Assembly (NCBI GenBank): GCA_027494015.1 | Contig: JAOSJP010000002.1 | Span: forward strand, 74,680 to 138,679 | Direction of reading: 5' to 3' | Source of the DNA: Anaerolineae bacterium | GTDB lineage: Bacteria > Chloroflexota > Anaerolineae > Aggregatilineales > Aggregatilineaceae | Length of the DNA: 64,000 bases | Shown: positions 37,565-47,471 of the stretch, in pieces | Numbering within the stretch: the stretch's first letter is position 1 | Layout of the letters: each line of letters starts with the position of its first letter | The notes under the pieces: generated by a model | The model's database searches: none | Told to the model about the DNA's origin: nothing | What the model saw: the letters and a program-made list of their open reading frames with translations, nothing else | Translations under genes and position numbers: made by a program

Positions 37565-39150
37565 TTCGCCAGCTCGTCAATGCCGCCGCCGAGCAGGAAC
37601 TCGACGACCATCGAGTCCACCAGCATCTCGACGGGCGCGCGATCGTCGGTGAAGCGCATGTCTGAGACGACGGTGGGCACCAGCGCGTTCCAGGCGTCGC
37701 CCAGCACTTCGCGCAGGACGGGGTGCGCGTCTGGCGGCAGCGCGGCAATGTTGGCGATCAGATTCTCGGCGTGTGTGGGCTGGCGCGTGGCGACCAGGAT
37801 GGTGTTGTAGGCATCCGGCACGTCCAGTGCGTGCACGGTGGGGAACACGTCCAGCAGCGTGCGCGTCATCGCCTCGACCAGGCGGCGGTCGGACTGCGTG
37901 CGCCCAACGTTGATGATCAGCACGCCGTCCTCTGCCAGGTGATCGCGCACTTCCTGGAAGAACTCGACGGTGGTCAGGTGCCAGGGCACGTAAGGGACGC
38001 GGTAGGCGTCCACGCCGATCATGGTGTAGCCGTCACCGAGGCGGGCCAGGCCGAAGCGCCCGTCCGCGACGATGACGTTGAGGTTGGGCATGGTCATGCC
38101 CATCGTGCGCCGCCCCGCCTCGACAATGCCCGGATCGATCTCAATGCCGTCCATAGGCAGGCCCGGATAGACGGTCTCGTGCTGGCGGGCGATGGTCCCG
38201 GCGGCCAGGCCGATGATCGCCACGCGCTCGACGCGGTCCGGCGTGAAGGGCGGGGCGTTGAAATAGGGGCCGGCCAGGAAGAAGCCCCACGTGCGGCGGA
38301 AGTAGACCTGGCTGGGGTGCCACTGCGAGTGGATGCCCTGGCCCTCGTTGAGCAGCAGGTAGCGGGTGCCGTCCTCGTCCTCCACGACCTGAACCAGGTT
38401 GTAGGCGGATTCGTCTTCGTAGAGCAGAGTCATGCCAGAGGGCGGCGGGCGCAGCGGCCCGCGCAGGGCGATCACGGCCAGGACGAGCAGCAGGGCGGGC
38501 ATCCACAGCAGCTTGAGGGCGGCGCGGCGGTCCTGCATGGCCAGCCCGATCAGTCCAACGGTCATCAGCAGCCCGGCGAACACCAGAAAGGTGCGCGCGG
38601 TGCCGATCTGCGGGATGAGCAGCAGCACGGGAGTGAAATTGCCGATGATGCTGCCCAGCGTGGAGATGGCGTACATCTGCCCGGCGGTGCGACCTGCGTC
38701 GCTGACGGTGGATAGGGCCAGGCGCAGGGCGAAAGGCGAGGTGAAGCCCAGCAGCGTCACCGGCACGGCGAAGAGCACCAGTACGCTGATGAACGAGCCG
38801 ACCGTCACGGCGGCGTCGAAGTCCTGCACCGCTCCGGCGGCCAGGCGCAGCACGGGGTGCGCCGCCAGCGGGATCAGCCCGGAGAAGAAGGCCGCCCAGG
38901 TGAGCAGGGTGTAGAACATGGTGAAGGTCGGCCAGCGGTCGGCGACGCGCCCGCCGATGAAGTAGCCGGCGGTGAGGTAGACCAGGATGAGGCCGATGAT
39001 GTTGGCCCAGACGACGTTGCTGGTGCCGAAGATGCTCCCCAGCAGGCGCGCCGCCGAAATCTCGACGGCCAGGGTCGTCACGCCGCCCATGAACACTGCC
39101 AGGTACAGGAAGCGGCGCTGTCGCCGCGCGTCGGGACCGCGTTCGCTCAC
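37561..39150 (-). CDS. Fused membrane/spermidine synthase-like protein
   Basis: A 529-residue protein. Residues 1 to about 230 hold seven or more transmembrane helices, starting FMGGVTTLAVEISAARLLG, a motif of MFS-like spermidine synthase fusions. The C-terminal cytoplasmic half has the methyltransferase fold: VAIIGLAAGTIARQ for the nucleotide loop, GIEIDPGIVEAGRR for the acidic beta-2 end, VIVADGRFGLARL, and VDAYRVPYVPWHL. Polyamine synthesis is not assured; many such fusions are uncharacterised. It is 26 bases downstream of the DUF58 gene. Confidence 0.82.
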   Translation of the reverse strand: MSERGPDARRQRRFLYLAVFMGGVTTLAVEISAARLLGSIFGTSNVVWANIIGLILVYLTAGYFIGGRVADRWPTFTMFYTLLTWAAFFSGLIPLAAHPVLRLAAGAVQDFDAAVTVGSFISVLVLFAVPVTLLGFTSPFALRLALSTVSDAGRTAGQMYAISTLGSIIGNFTPVLLLIPQIGTARTFLVFAGLLMTVGLIGLAMQDRRAALKLLWMPALLLVLAVIALRGPLRPPPSGMTLLYEDESAYNLVQVVEDEDGTRYLLLNEGQGIHSQWHPSQVYFRRTWGFFLAGPYFNAPPFTPDRVERVAIIGLAAGTIARQHETVYPGLPMDGIEIDPGIVEAGRRTMGMTMPNLNVIVADGRFGLARLGDGYTMIGVDAYRVPYVPWHLTTVEFFQEVRDHLAEDGVLIINVGRTQSDRRLVEAMTRTLLDVFPTVHALDVPDAYNTILVATRQPTHAENLIANIAALPPDAHPVLREVLGDAWNALVPTVVSDMRFTDDRAPVEMLVDSMVVEFLLGGGIDELAN

Positions 39151-39176
39151 AGGCTCATCCCTTGCTGCAAAGCCGC

Positions 39177-40433
39177 TCAGACCGCTGGCGCGCGTAGCCC
39201 GCCGCGATAGCTGAGCGCCCCGGTGAGATCGTCATCCTGGCGGACGGTGTAGACAATCAGGCCAGCGGCTTCGGCCATGCGCTGCAGCTCGTGGATGCGC
39301 GATACGGGCGCGCCGAAGCTGTGCGCGTCCAGCATCACGGCGATGATGCGCGTGCCGCGCCGGGCCAACGTGTGCGCGGCGGCGATCCACCGCTCGTCCT
39401 GGGCGGCGGTGACCAGCACGGCGGTCGTGCCGCGACTCAGGTGCACGGTCTCCAGCGAGAGCATCTGCGCCAGCGAGAGTTCCGTCGCGCTGCGCGCCGT
39501 CGCCAGGATTTCCAGGATGCGCGTGAGCTGGCGCGGGCCGCGATCGGGCTGCACGATGTCACGGTAGAGGCCGTAGGTGACGAAGCCGAGCGCGCGCCCC
39601 TTGCCGACGAAGTACTGGGCCAGCGATGCAGCAATCGTCACGCCGTACTCCTCCGTCGAAGGCGGCAGGCGGGTGAGCGGTGCGTAAAGGCTTGCCCCGT
39701 TCGGGCGCTCCACCAGCGAGGCGCGCGACAGATCGAGAAAGATCCACACATCGGCCAGCGGGTCTAGCTCGAACTCCTTGACCATCGTCCGCTCGCGGCG
39801 GGCCGTGCTGCGCCAGTGAATGCGGTTGTAGCTGTCGCCGGGCTGGTAGTCGCGCACGCCCGCCGCGTTCGTCGTGATGAAGTGGGCGCGGCGGCGCACG
39901 GCCTCCCCGCCGGAGAGCGGGCCGACCGGCGCGGCGAAGCTGTGAATGGGCACGGTCGGCGGGTAGACGATGATCGAGGACTGCGCCGGGAACTTGCGCG
40001 GGAACTGGAACAGTCCGAACGGGTCGCCGCTGAGCACTGTCAGCGGCCCCAGGATGAACTCCCCGCGCCGCGTGCAGATGGTGCGTGCCTCCCAGCCGAA
40101 GCGCCCGCGTGGTAACAGCGTAGGCACGACATGGCTGGCGTTGTGGCCGGGCAGGGTGGAGTGGTCGCGAATCTCCAGCCAGAGCTTGGGCAGCAGCGCC
40201 GTATTGCGCACGCGGAATGTCTCGTCGAGCGAGTGCCCGACCTGCGCGCGGCGGGCGTGGGTGTGGCGGGCGATGCTCAGCCAGTTGACGGCAGCCCATG
40301 ACCACAGGAACGAGCCGGTCAGCACCGCGCCCAGAGCATAGGACAGGCTGAAGAAGAACGCACGCCCGCTCAGCGCCCCGGAGACCAGGCTGAAGATGAG
40401 CAGGATGTAAAACGCATTGCGGCGGTTCTGCAT
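39177..40433 (-). CDS. DUF58 domain-containing protein
   Basis: A 418-residue protein with two N-terminal membrane segments (about 10-55), a beta-rich middle and the DUF58 signature DYQPGDSYNRIHWRSTARRE near residue 195, then a vWA-like domain starting VWIFLDLSRASLV. DUF58 proteins normally pair with MoxR ATPases, as here (20-base gap), and are thought to act in envelope or complex maturation. Confidence 0.9.
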   Translation of the reverse strand: MQNRRNAFYILLIFSLVSGALSGRAFFFSLSYALGAVLTGSFLWSWAAVNWLSIARHTHARRAQVGHSLDETFRVRNTALLPKLWLEIRDHSTLPGHNASHVVPTLLPRGRFGWEARTICTRRGEFILGPLTVLSGDPFGLFQFPRKFPAQSSIIVYPPTVPIHSFAAPVGPLSGGEAVRRRAHFITTNAAGVRDYQPGDSYNRIHWRSTARRERTMVKEFELDPLADVWIFLDLSRASLVERPNGASLYAPLTRLPPSTEEYGVTIAASLAQYFVGKGRALGFVTYGLYRDIVQPDRGPRQLTRILEILATARSATELSLAQMLSLETVHLSRGTTAVLVTAAQDERWIAAAHTLARRGTRIIAVMLDAHSFGAPVSRIHELQRMAEAAGLIVYTVRQDDDLTGALSYRGGLRAPAV

Positions 40434-40453
40434 GAGTCGCCCTCCGGCGAGGG

Positions 40454-41410
<957 letters not shown>

Positions 41411-41514
41411 CAGGAGATGTAGCCTTTGTGGTTGAGCGGGCGGGAACAGGGCAGATTATAGCGCAGCGCGCCGACCGTTGGAAAGAACGGCTGCCCGACG
41501 GTCGGGCGGCGGCC

Positions 41515-42645
41515 TCATAACCGTGCGCCCGGCGCTGGAAGCCTGCCCTGTGCCCTGAAATCGTCCCAGGCGCGCTCGACGAAGGTCGTGATCGCCCGCT
41601 CGAAGACCGCCGAGTCGAAGCGCAGGGCATGGGCGCGGATGGTCGCCGGGTCGTAGCGGCTCGCGTCGAAGTTGCGCAGGGCGGCCATCAGCGACTCGAC
41701 GGTTGGCTCGGCGAAGAACTCGCCGGTGCGCCCCGGAATGACCGTATCCAGCGCGCCGCCGCCCTTGAAGGCGATCACCGGGCGACCCGCCGCCTGCGCC
41801 TGGACGGGCACGATGCCGAAATCCTCCAGGCCGGGGAAGATGAACGCCTTGCAGCGGGCGAACAGGTCTGGCAGGTCGTCGTCTGGCACGAAGCCGAGGA
41901 ACTGCACGGTTGGCCCGGCCAGGCTCTCCAGCCGCGCGCGGTCGCGGCCCTTGCCGGCAACCAGCAGGGGCAGGCCCAGCCGCGTGCACGCTTGCACGGC
42001 CAGGTCAATGCGCTTGTAGGGGACGAGGCGCGACAGGACGAGGTAATAGTCGTCCACCTGCTGGGCAGGCGCAAAGCGCCCGGCGGCCTCGACGGGCGGG
42101 TAGATGAGCACGGACTCGCGGTGATAATAGCGGCGGATGCGCTCCTGAATCTCCGTGCTGATGGCGATCAGGTGGGTCACGCGCTGGGCGGCGGCGTAGT
42201 CCCAGCGGCGGTACAGCCGGGCGACCAGGCGCGCCGCCAGGCGCACCGGCGCGCCGAAATCCTCGCGGGCGAGATAAGCGTCCAGGTTCCAGATGTAGCG
42301 CGTCGGGGCCAGGCAGTAGCAGACGTGCAGCGTCTGCGGGCCGGCGCGCACGCCGTGACAGAAGCCGCTCTTGTTGCTGAGCACGACATCATACTCGGAG
42401 AGATCGGTGCGCGCCCAGGCCAGCGGGTAGAGCGGCAGGTAGCGCTGGTGCGCCCGGTGAATGCCCGGCAGCCGATCCATCCACGTCGAGCGAATGTCCC
42501 AGTTCTGGTAATGGGCGGGCATCAACTCCGGCGCGTATATGCTCGTGTAGACGGGCGCGCCGGGATAGAAGCGCACGAGATGGTCGAGCACGTCTTCTGC
42601 GCCGCCGATCTGGTTGAGCCAGTCGTGAACCAGGGCGAGCTTCAT
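41515..42645 (-). CDS. GT4-family glycosyltransferase (mannosyltransferase-like)
   Basis: A 376-residue GT-B enzyme. It starts MKLALVHDWLNQIGGAEDVL with the Gly-rich donor-side loop, has CYCLAPTRYIWNLD mid-N-domain, and the C-terminal GT4 block LVPYKRIDLAVQA, FLGFVPDDDLPDLFARCKAFIFPGLEDFGIVPVQAQAAGRPVIAF including the E-x7-E motif. It resembles WbaZ-type mannosyltransferases. ATG 42645 overlaps the rnhB stop. Confidence 0.9.
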   Translation of the reverse strand: MKLALVHDWLNQIGGAEDVLDHLVRFYPGAPVYTSIYAPELMPAHYQNWDIRSTWMDRLPGIHRAHQRYLPLYPLAWARTDLSEYDVVLSNKSGFCHGVRAGPQTLHVCYCLAPTRYIWNLDAYLAREDFGAPVRLAARLVARLYRRWDYAAAQRVTHLIAISTEIQERIRRYYHRESVLIYPPVEAAGRFAPAQQVDDYYLVLSRLVPYKRIDLAVQACTRLGLPLLVAGKGRDRARLESLAGPTVQFLGFVPDDDLPDLFARCKAFIFPGLEDFGIVPVQAQAAGRPVIAFKGGGALDTVIPGRTGEFFAEPTVESLMAALRNFDASRYDPATIRAHALRFDSAVFERAITTFVERAWDDFRAQGRLPAPGARL

Positions 42646-43295
42646 GGCGCGGGCTGCTCCTCGGCGTCCGGCAGCAGGGCGCGCAGCGGCGCGAAGGTCA
42701 GGCGGTGCGCGGCGCACGGCCCGAAATGACGCAGCGCCCCCTGGTGCTGCGGCGTGCCATAGCCCTTGTGCTCGCGGAAGCCGTATTGGGGGAAGAGGTC
42801 ATCCAGGCTGTCCATGAAGCGGTCGCGCGTCACCTTAGCGACGATGCTGGCCGCGGCAATGGAGAGCGACTGCTGGTCTCCCCGCACCAACGCCAGGCAG
42901 GGCAGGGCGAGCACCAGCAGCGCTCGCCCATCCACAAGCAGGGCGTCCGGCGCGACGGGCAGCGCATCGAGGGCGCGCTGCATGGCCCGCCGCGTGGCCG
43001 GTACGATGCCCAGCGCGTCAATCTCGCCCTGGGCCGCGTGCCCTACGCCAACGGCGACCGCTGTCTCAAGAATGGCCGGCAGCAGCGCCTCGCGCTCGGC
43101 GGGAGTGAGCTGCTTGGAATCGTTGACGCCGCGCAGGGCGTGGGCCAGGTCGAAGCGATCCAGCGGCAGGATCACCGCGCCAGCGACGACGGGGCCGGCC
43201 CACGCGCCGCGCCCGGCCTCGTCGAGTCCGGCGATGCGGGCGAAGCCCCGGCTCGCCAGGGCGTACTCGTGGCGCAGGTCTGCTGTCGCGGTCAT
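42642..43295 (-). CDS. rnhB: Ribonuclease HII
   Basis: A 217-residue RNase HII that cleaves RNA in RNA-DNA hybrids and at embedded ribonucleotides. IAGLDEAGRGAWAGPVVAGAVIL carries the first Asp-Glu pair (the usual Pro after GRG is Ala), LLVDGRALL the next Asp, and SIAAASIVAKVTRDR follows. ATG 43295 gives the family-length protein and overlaps the upstream glycosyltransferase stop by four bases; the long upstream frame is rejected. Its embedding in a glycosyltransferase run appears to be chance coupling. Confidence 0.94.
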   Translation of the reverse strand: MTATADLRHEYALASRGFARIAGLDEAGRGAWAGPVVAGAVILPLDRFDLAHALRGVNDSKQLTPAEREALLPAILETAVAVGVGHAAQGEIDALGIVPATRRAMQRALDALPVAPDALLVDGRALLVLALPCLALVRGDQQSLSIAAASIVAKVTRDRFMDSLDDLFPQYGFREHKGYGTPQHQGALRHFGPCAAHRLTFAPLRALLPDAEEQPAP

Positions 43296-44065
43296 GAGCG
43301 GGGCGGGTCGTAGAGGCCGCGCAGACCGTTGCGGCGAATCTTGAGCACTTCCACGGCCATATCCAGCGAGTCGCGCAGCGGGCTGATGCGCGTATTCTCC
43401 CCGTAGTACCAGTGGATCGGCACCTCGACGATGCGGTATCCCCGGCGGCGGGCGGCGTAGAGGATTTCCACGTCGAAGCTCCAGCCGTTCATGGTTTGCA
43501 GGGGGAAGAGCGCCTCGGCCACCTCGGCGCGGAACATCTTGAACCCGCACTGCGTGTCTTGCAGGCCGGGCACGGCGAGGACGCGGACGATGGTGTTGAA
43601 GACGCGCCCCATCACGTGGCGGTGCCAGGGTTCGTGGTAGCGGACTGCGCCGGGGGCTTCGCGCGAGGCGATGGCGATGTCGTAGTCCGCCAACTGGGGC
43701 GGCAGGAACCTGTCAAGCTCGGTGATGGGCATGGAGAGATCGGCGTCGCAGATGAAGCGATATTCGCCTCGCGCCGCCAGCATCCCCGCCCGCACGGCGG
43801 CTCCTTTGCCCTGTGTTCCCTCAAACAGACCGCGCACGCACATGAAGCGGGCGGCGAAGTCCTGGATGATGGCGCTGGTGCCGTCCTTGCTGTTGTTGTC
43901 CACCACCACGATCTCGGCGCTGTAGGGCTTGCTGCCCACGAAGTCAACAATGGTCCCCAGGCTGGCGGGCAGTCGGACCTGTTCATTGTAGGCGGGGATG
44001 ACGATGGACAGATAGGGCGCTTCTGCGCGCTGAGGGTCGCCGGGCGAAGTCACCGTTGGCTTCAC
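43292..44065 (-). CDS. GT2 glycosyltransferase, dolichyl-phosphate beta-glucosyltransferase-like
   Basis: A 257-residue GT2 enzyme. YLSIVIPAYNEQVRLPASL, EIVVVDNNSKDGT, RFICDADLSMPITELDRF (DxD-type) and DTQCGFKMFRAEVAEALFP with ILYAARRRGYRIVEVPIHW are typical of Alg5/DPM-like enzymes that charge polyprenyl phosphate with a hexose. GTG 44065 overlaps the upstream stop in a GTGA; no membrane helix is evident. Confidence 0.9.
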   Translation of the reverse strand: MKPTVTSPGDPQRAEAPYLSIVIPAYNEQVRLPASLGTIVDFVGSKPYSAEIVVVDNNSKDGTSAIIQDFAARFMCVRGLFEGTQGKGAAVRAGMLAARGEYRFICDADLSMPITELDRFLPPQLADYDIAIASREAPGAVRYHEPWHRHVMGRVFNTIVRVLAVPGLQDTQCGFKMFRAEVAEALFPLQTMNGWSFDVEILYAARRRGYRIVEVPIHWYYGENTRISPLRDSLDMAVEVLKIRRNGLRGLYDPPRS

Positions 44066-45054
44066 TTTCGCTGCGACGCCGAATCCTCGCCAGGCATCGG
44101 CGTCAGGATGGATTCCAGGTACGCTAATGATACACGGCGAGCGCGCTGAATGCCCCGGCGCTTGCGCGCCATACGCGGGACGCCGATGAGTCCGGCAGCC
44201 ATGCCGCGCAGCCGCGCGCGGGCTGCTGCGCCTCGCCAGGCGCGGAGCGCCTCCCCGGCCAGGCCAAGCTGGGCGCGCAGGACTTTCAGCCCGTGCTTGC
44301 GCCACAGCGCGCCCGGATAGTCCTTGACCAGCAGCCAGATCATGTTGCGCCCGTCGTGATAGCTGGCGGTGACTCCGCCGCCGGTCGCGGCCAGGCGGTG
44401 GTAGACGACCGCCGCCGGCTGGTAGACACAGCGGTAGCCGGTGAGCTGGGCGCGCCAGGCCAGGTCCATGTCTTCGCAGGAGAAGAAGAAATCGTCGTCG
44501 AGCAGGCCGATCTCGTCGAGCATAGCCCGCCGGTAGGCAGCGGAGCCACCGCACGCGCTGAAGACGTATTCTTCGCGGTCGTACTGGCCTTCGTCGCGCT
44601 CCCACACGCCGCGATTGAACAGCCGCCCGTCCACGCGAAACAGGTCGCCGGCGGTGTGGAAGTGATCGCGCCGGTCGAAGAGCAGCATCTTGGACGCCAC
44701 CAGGCCCGCTTCCGGGTGGCGGGCGAAGGTGTCCACGATGGCCGAGACCCAGCCGGGATCTGCCTCGGTATCGTTGTTGAGCAGAACGACGATCGCGCCC
44801 TGCGCGGCGGTCATGCCGGCGTTGCACGCGCCGGTGAAGCCGCGATTCTCCGGCAGCGCCACCAGCTTCACATCGGGGTATTGCGCTGCCAGCAGGTCGC
44901 GCGAGCCGTCCGAGGATGCGTTGTCGGCGACCAGGATTTCCAGCGGGACGTAGTCCTGGCGGCGCAACGAATCCAGACAGCCCGGCAGGAAGTGCGCGCC
45001 ATTCCAGTTGGGGATGACGACCGAGACCAGCGGTTGAGGGGTAAGTTCTGGCAT
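44062..45054 (-). CDS. GT2 glycosyltransferase (rhamnosyltransferase-like)
   Basis: A 330-residue GT2 protein. VSVVIPNWNGAHFLPGCLDSL, LVADNASSDGS, ENRGFTGACNAGM and VVLLNNDTEADPGW form the nucleotide-sugar site, and FSACGGSAAYRRAMLDEIGLLDDDFFFSCEDMDLAWRA is the acceptor/base region. The class includes rhamnosyltransferases; rfbD lies nine bases upstream, which makes rhamnose a reasonable but unproven donor. Confidence 0.9.
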   Translation of the reverse strand: MPELTPQPLVSVVIPNWNGAHFLPGCLDSLRRQDYVPLEILVADNASSDGSRDLLAAQYPDVKLVALPENRGFTGACNAGMTAAQGAIVVLLNNDTEADPGWVSAIVDTFARHPEAGLVASKMLLFDRRDHFHTAGDLFRVDGRLFNRGVWERDEGQYDREEYVFSACGGSAAYRRAMLDEIGLLDDDFFFSCEDMDLAWRAQLTGYRCVYQPAAVVYHRLAATGGGVTASYHDGRNMIWLLVKDYPGALWRKHGLKVLRAQLGLAGEALRAWRGAAARARLRGMAAGLIGVPRMARKRRGIQRARRVSLAYLESILTPMPGEDSASQRK

Positions 45055-45063
45055 GGCAGTTTC

Positions 45064-45918
45064 TCAGCGCGCGCGCAGGCCCTCTGCCTCCAGAAAGGCG
45101 CTCAGCGCGGCTTGCCAGGGCCGCAGCGTGATTCCCAGGCGGGCGGCGGCGGTGTTGCGCAGAAGGGCGTACTGGGGCGGACGCGACGCCCGTGCGAACT
45201 CGGCCAGGGCGATCGGCTCGATGGGCACTGCGCCGAATCCCGCCTGGTCGAGCGCCTCGCGGGCGAACTGCCAGCGCGAAGCGTAGCCTTCATTGGCCAG
45301 GTGGTAGATGCCATAGCTGCCAGTGACCACCAGTCGCGCGATGGCGGCGGCGAGATCGTTGGCGTAGGTGGGCGAACTCACCTCGTTGACGACCACGCGC
45401 AGGGGCTGGCCTTCGCGCGCGCGTTGCAGCACGGTGTGGATGAAGTTGCGTCCCCCGTGCGCAAACAACCACGACGTGCGGATGATGAAGTGCCGGCTGA
45501 CCAGATCGCGGACGGCCTGCTCGCCAACCCATTTGCTGTAGCCGTAGGGGTTGGCAGGGCGGGGCGGATCGTACTCAAGGCGTGGACGGCACTCCTGGCC
45601 GTCGAAGACCTCGTTGGTGCTGAGATAGGCGAGAGCCGCGCCGTGCCGAAGGCACGCCTGGGCGATGATCTGCGTGCCATAGCCGTTGACGCGCAGCGCC
45701 TCGTCGGGGTGGTCGGCGCAGAAATCCACCGCTGTCAGCGCGGCGCAGTGTACGACGAGTTCGGGCGACGCAGCGGCGAATGCAGCGCCGACCCCTTCGC
45801 GGTCGGTGATGTCCACCGTGTCCATGTCAACGCCAGTCACGGCGTGCTGCTGCGATGTCAGCGCGCGGGCCAACTCGCTGCCGAGCCGTCCGCCAGCGCC
45901 GGTGATGAGGATACGCAT
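45064..45918 (-). CDS. rfbD: dTDP-4-dehydrorhamnose reductase
   Basis: A 284-residue extended SDR (RmlD). RILITGAGGRLGSELARAL is the NADP loop, HCAALTAVDFCADHPDEAL is typical, STNEVFDGQ holds the catalytic Thr region, and PANPYGYSKWVGEQAV the YxxxK. It makes dTDP-L-rhamnose. rfbA, B and C are not in the window. It heads the minus-strand envelope-glycan run. Confidence 0.92.
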   Translation of the reverse strand: MRILITGAGGRLGSELARALTSQQHAVTGVDMDTVDITDREGVGAAFAAASPELVVHCAALTAVDFCADHPDEALRVNGYGTQIIAQACLRHGAALAYLSTNEVFDGQECRPRLEYDPPRPANPYGYSKWVGEQAVRDLVSRHFIIRTSWLFAHGGRNFIHTVLQRAREGQPLRVVVNEVSSPTYANDLAAAIARLVVTGSYGIYHLANEGYASRWQFAREALDQAGFGAVPIEPIALAEFARASRPPQYALLRNTAAARLGITLRPWQAALSAFLEAEGLRAR

Positions 45919-45972
45919 AGGGTGTTCTCGCGGTTGTACAGGGGCAGCGCAACCGCGCCGCAGCCCGTCCCG

Positions 45973-46028
45973 GCCAGCCCGCTTCGGCTGGCGGGGCGGA
46001 TTATACCCAATCCGCCGCCGGGCGTAAA
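45973..46028 (-). promoter_or_regulatory. rfbD operon promoter and leader hairpin
   Basis: Minus strand: TTTACG (46028 to 46023) and TATAAT (46005 to 46000), exactly 17 apart. The predicted start is followed at once by a GCCAGCC/GGCTGGC stem-loop (45992 to 45973) in the leader. Confidence 0.65.
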
Positions 46029-46046
46029 CCGGGGTGAGTTTGGGAG

Positions 46047-46239
46047 GGGTGCGTGCAAAACTTGACAGCGACTCGCTGGACGCGGGGATATTGACCTCAC
46101 CCCCAGCCTCGCTGCGCTCGGCTTGCCCCCTCTCCGTTGACGGAGAGGGGGCGGCGAGGCGCGCCAGCGCCGAGCGGGGGTGAGGTCAACGGGGGCGCAG
46201 CAGAGCAGCACCCCTACCTGACAGGCTTTGCGCGCACCC
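46047..46239 (+). repeat. MITE-like element, family A (copy 4)
   Basis: A full-length 193-base copy with left end GGGTGCGTGCAAAACTTGA and right end TTTGCGCGCACCC, and an intact central hairpin. No obvious target duplication is seen. Confidence 0.85.
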
Positions 46240-46264
46240 CCTGCGACAGGCGCGGGAGATGAAG

Positions 46265-46298
46265 AGACTTCCGAAGTTTGCGCAAACTTCGGAAGTCT
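46265..46298. repeat. Perfect 34-base palindrome (CTTCCGAAG module)
   Basis: AGACTTCCGAAGTTTGC followed by its exact complement. Variants occur at 36573, 50905, 51104 and 60899, and a damaged one near 59.0-59.1 kb. It has no terminator T-run. Confidence 0.85.
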
Positions 46299-46321
46299 GG
46301 CGTTATGAGCGCCCCTCGCTT

Positions 46322-46620
46322 TACCTCACCCCCAGCCTCGCTACGCTCGGCTTGCCCCCTCTCCGTTGACGGAGAGGGGGCGGCGAGGCGCGCCAGCGCC
46401 GAGCGGGGGTGAGGTCAAGGGGGCGCAGCAGACAGCCCCCTACTGACGGGTTTGGCGCCCCCGCGACAAGGGGGGGAGAGCCCAAACTTATCTGCCCCCT
46501 CCTCACCCCAGCCTCGCTGCGCTGGCTTGCCCTCTCCGTCGACGAAGGGGCGGCGAGGCGCGCCAGCGCCGAGCGGGGGTGAGGTCAACCAGGGCGCAGC
46601 AGAGCAGCACCCCTACGAGC
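46322..46620 (+). repeat. Two decayed family A copies in tandem
   Basis: Two successive partial copies (46322-46459 and 46499-46620) contain the TCACCCC...GGGGTGAGGTCA hairpin without left ends, and with several small deletions. They fill the gap between copy 4 and the sigA-operon promoter. No gene is visible in 46240-46700. Confidence 0.7.
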
Positions 46621-46706
46621 AGGCTGGCACGCGGCGGACTTTGACGCAATCGCCCTGGCCTGCCGGAGAGAGAAGTTCAATATCTGATAATATAAGAGTG
46701 CTCTGC

Positions 46707-46735
46707 TTGACATTAGGTTGAGAAAACGTTATAAT
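46707..46735 (+). promoter_or_regulatory. Consensus sigma-70 promoter for DUF177-sigA
   Basis: TTGACA (46707-46712) and TATAAT (46730-46735) are exactly 17 bases apart, both boxes perfect. The surrounding DNA is unusually AT-rich for this contig. Predicted start is about 46742. Confidence 0.9.
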
Positions 46736-46762
46736 TTCGTCAGTGACAGTGGGGGGGCCAAC

Positions 46763-46811
46763 AGCAGCCGTGACTCATTGCCCGCCTCGAGTCGGCGGCT
46801 GCTCCTTTTTT
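46763..46811 (+). terminator. Leader intrinsic terminator/attenuator before DUF177
   Basis: AGCAGCCG (46763-46770) pairs with CGGCTGCT (46796-46803), an inner GACTC (46772-46776) pairs with GAGTC (46789-46793), and six T follow two bases later (46806-46811). It sits 20-70 bases after the predicted start and before the first gene, so it would end a transcript of about 70 nt or attenuate the operon. Confidence 0.7.
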
Positions 46812-46838
46812 GCCCGAACGTCTGAGAGGCTCGGTAGG

Positions 46839-47384
46839 GTGTCCACTTCGCGCAGTCAGCATTTCCTCAACCGGCGCGTCCTCAAGATCAACGTGGGCTT
46901 CATGCTGGCCGAAGGGGTGGGGTACGTCCGCGAAATCGCCCTCGATCTGCCGCGCGTGCAGCTTGATGACGACCTGACGCTCGACTTCCTGCGCGGCACG
47001 CTGCGGCTCAGCCGCAACTCGCGGGGCATTCTGGTGCAGGGCACGTTGAATACGCACGTGCTGGCTGAGTGCGCGCGCTGCCTGCGGCCCACGTTTGTCC
47101 CCGTTGGGCTGGGGCTGGAAGAGCTTTTCGCCTTTCCCGCGTCTCCCGACTGTGTCTATTCTGTGGCCGAAACCGGCATTCTTGACACGGCCCCCTTGCT
47201 GCGCGAGGAAGCGATCCTGGCGATGCCCATGGTGGTGCTGTGTCGTCCCGACTGTGCCGGGCTGTGCCCGCAGTGTGGCCAGGACTTCAATGAGGGGCCG
47301 TGCGGCTGCGAGCCGGACCGGTTCGACCCGCGCTTTGAGGTTCTGCGCTCCCATCTTGAATCCCTGAATTTTGAAGAACCATGA
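46839..47384 (+). CDS. DUF177 (YceD-like) protein
   Basis: A 181-residue protein of the DUF177 family. Internal ECARCLRP and later CRPDCAGLCPQCGQDFNEGPCGC are the Cys-rich blocks typical of the family, giving a likely zinc site. GTG 46839 is preferred over an earlier GTG at 46743 because the earlier one would place the leader hairpin inside the coding region. The usual neighbour rpmF (ribosomal protein L32) is absent; sigA follows instead. Confidence 0.82.
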   Translation: MSTSRSQHFLNRRVLKINVGFMLAEGVGYVREIALDLPRVQLDDDLTLDFLRGTLRLSRNSRGILVQGTLNTHVLAECARCLRPTFVPVGLGLEELFAFPASPDCVYSVAETGILDTAPLLREEAILAMPMVVLCRPDCAGLCPQCGQDFNEGPCGCEPDRFDPRFEVLRSHLESLNFEEP

Positions 47385-47471
47385 ACCATGGCTTGACAGA
47401 CATTCTGAGGGCGCTAAGCGTTTTTCTACGACGCGCAGGTGCTGGCAGGCGAGTGACTTGAGGGGGCGAAG

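Noticed and set aside
43292..44827. A 511-residue version of the GT2 protein
   Set aside because: The upstream part is out-of-frame sequence of the neighbouring GT2 gene; the GTG overlap at 44065 gives a normal-length enzyme.
46047..46620. Repeat array considered as CRISPR
   Set aside because: Units differ in length, lack regular unique spacers, and are hairpin elements with terminal inverted repeats; there are no cas genes.
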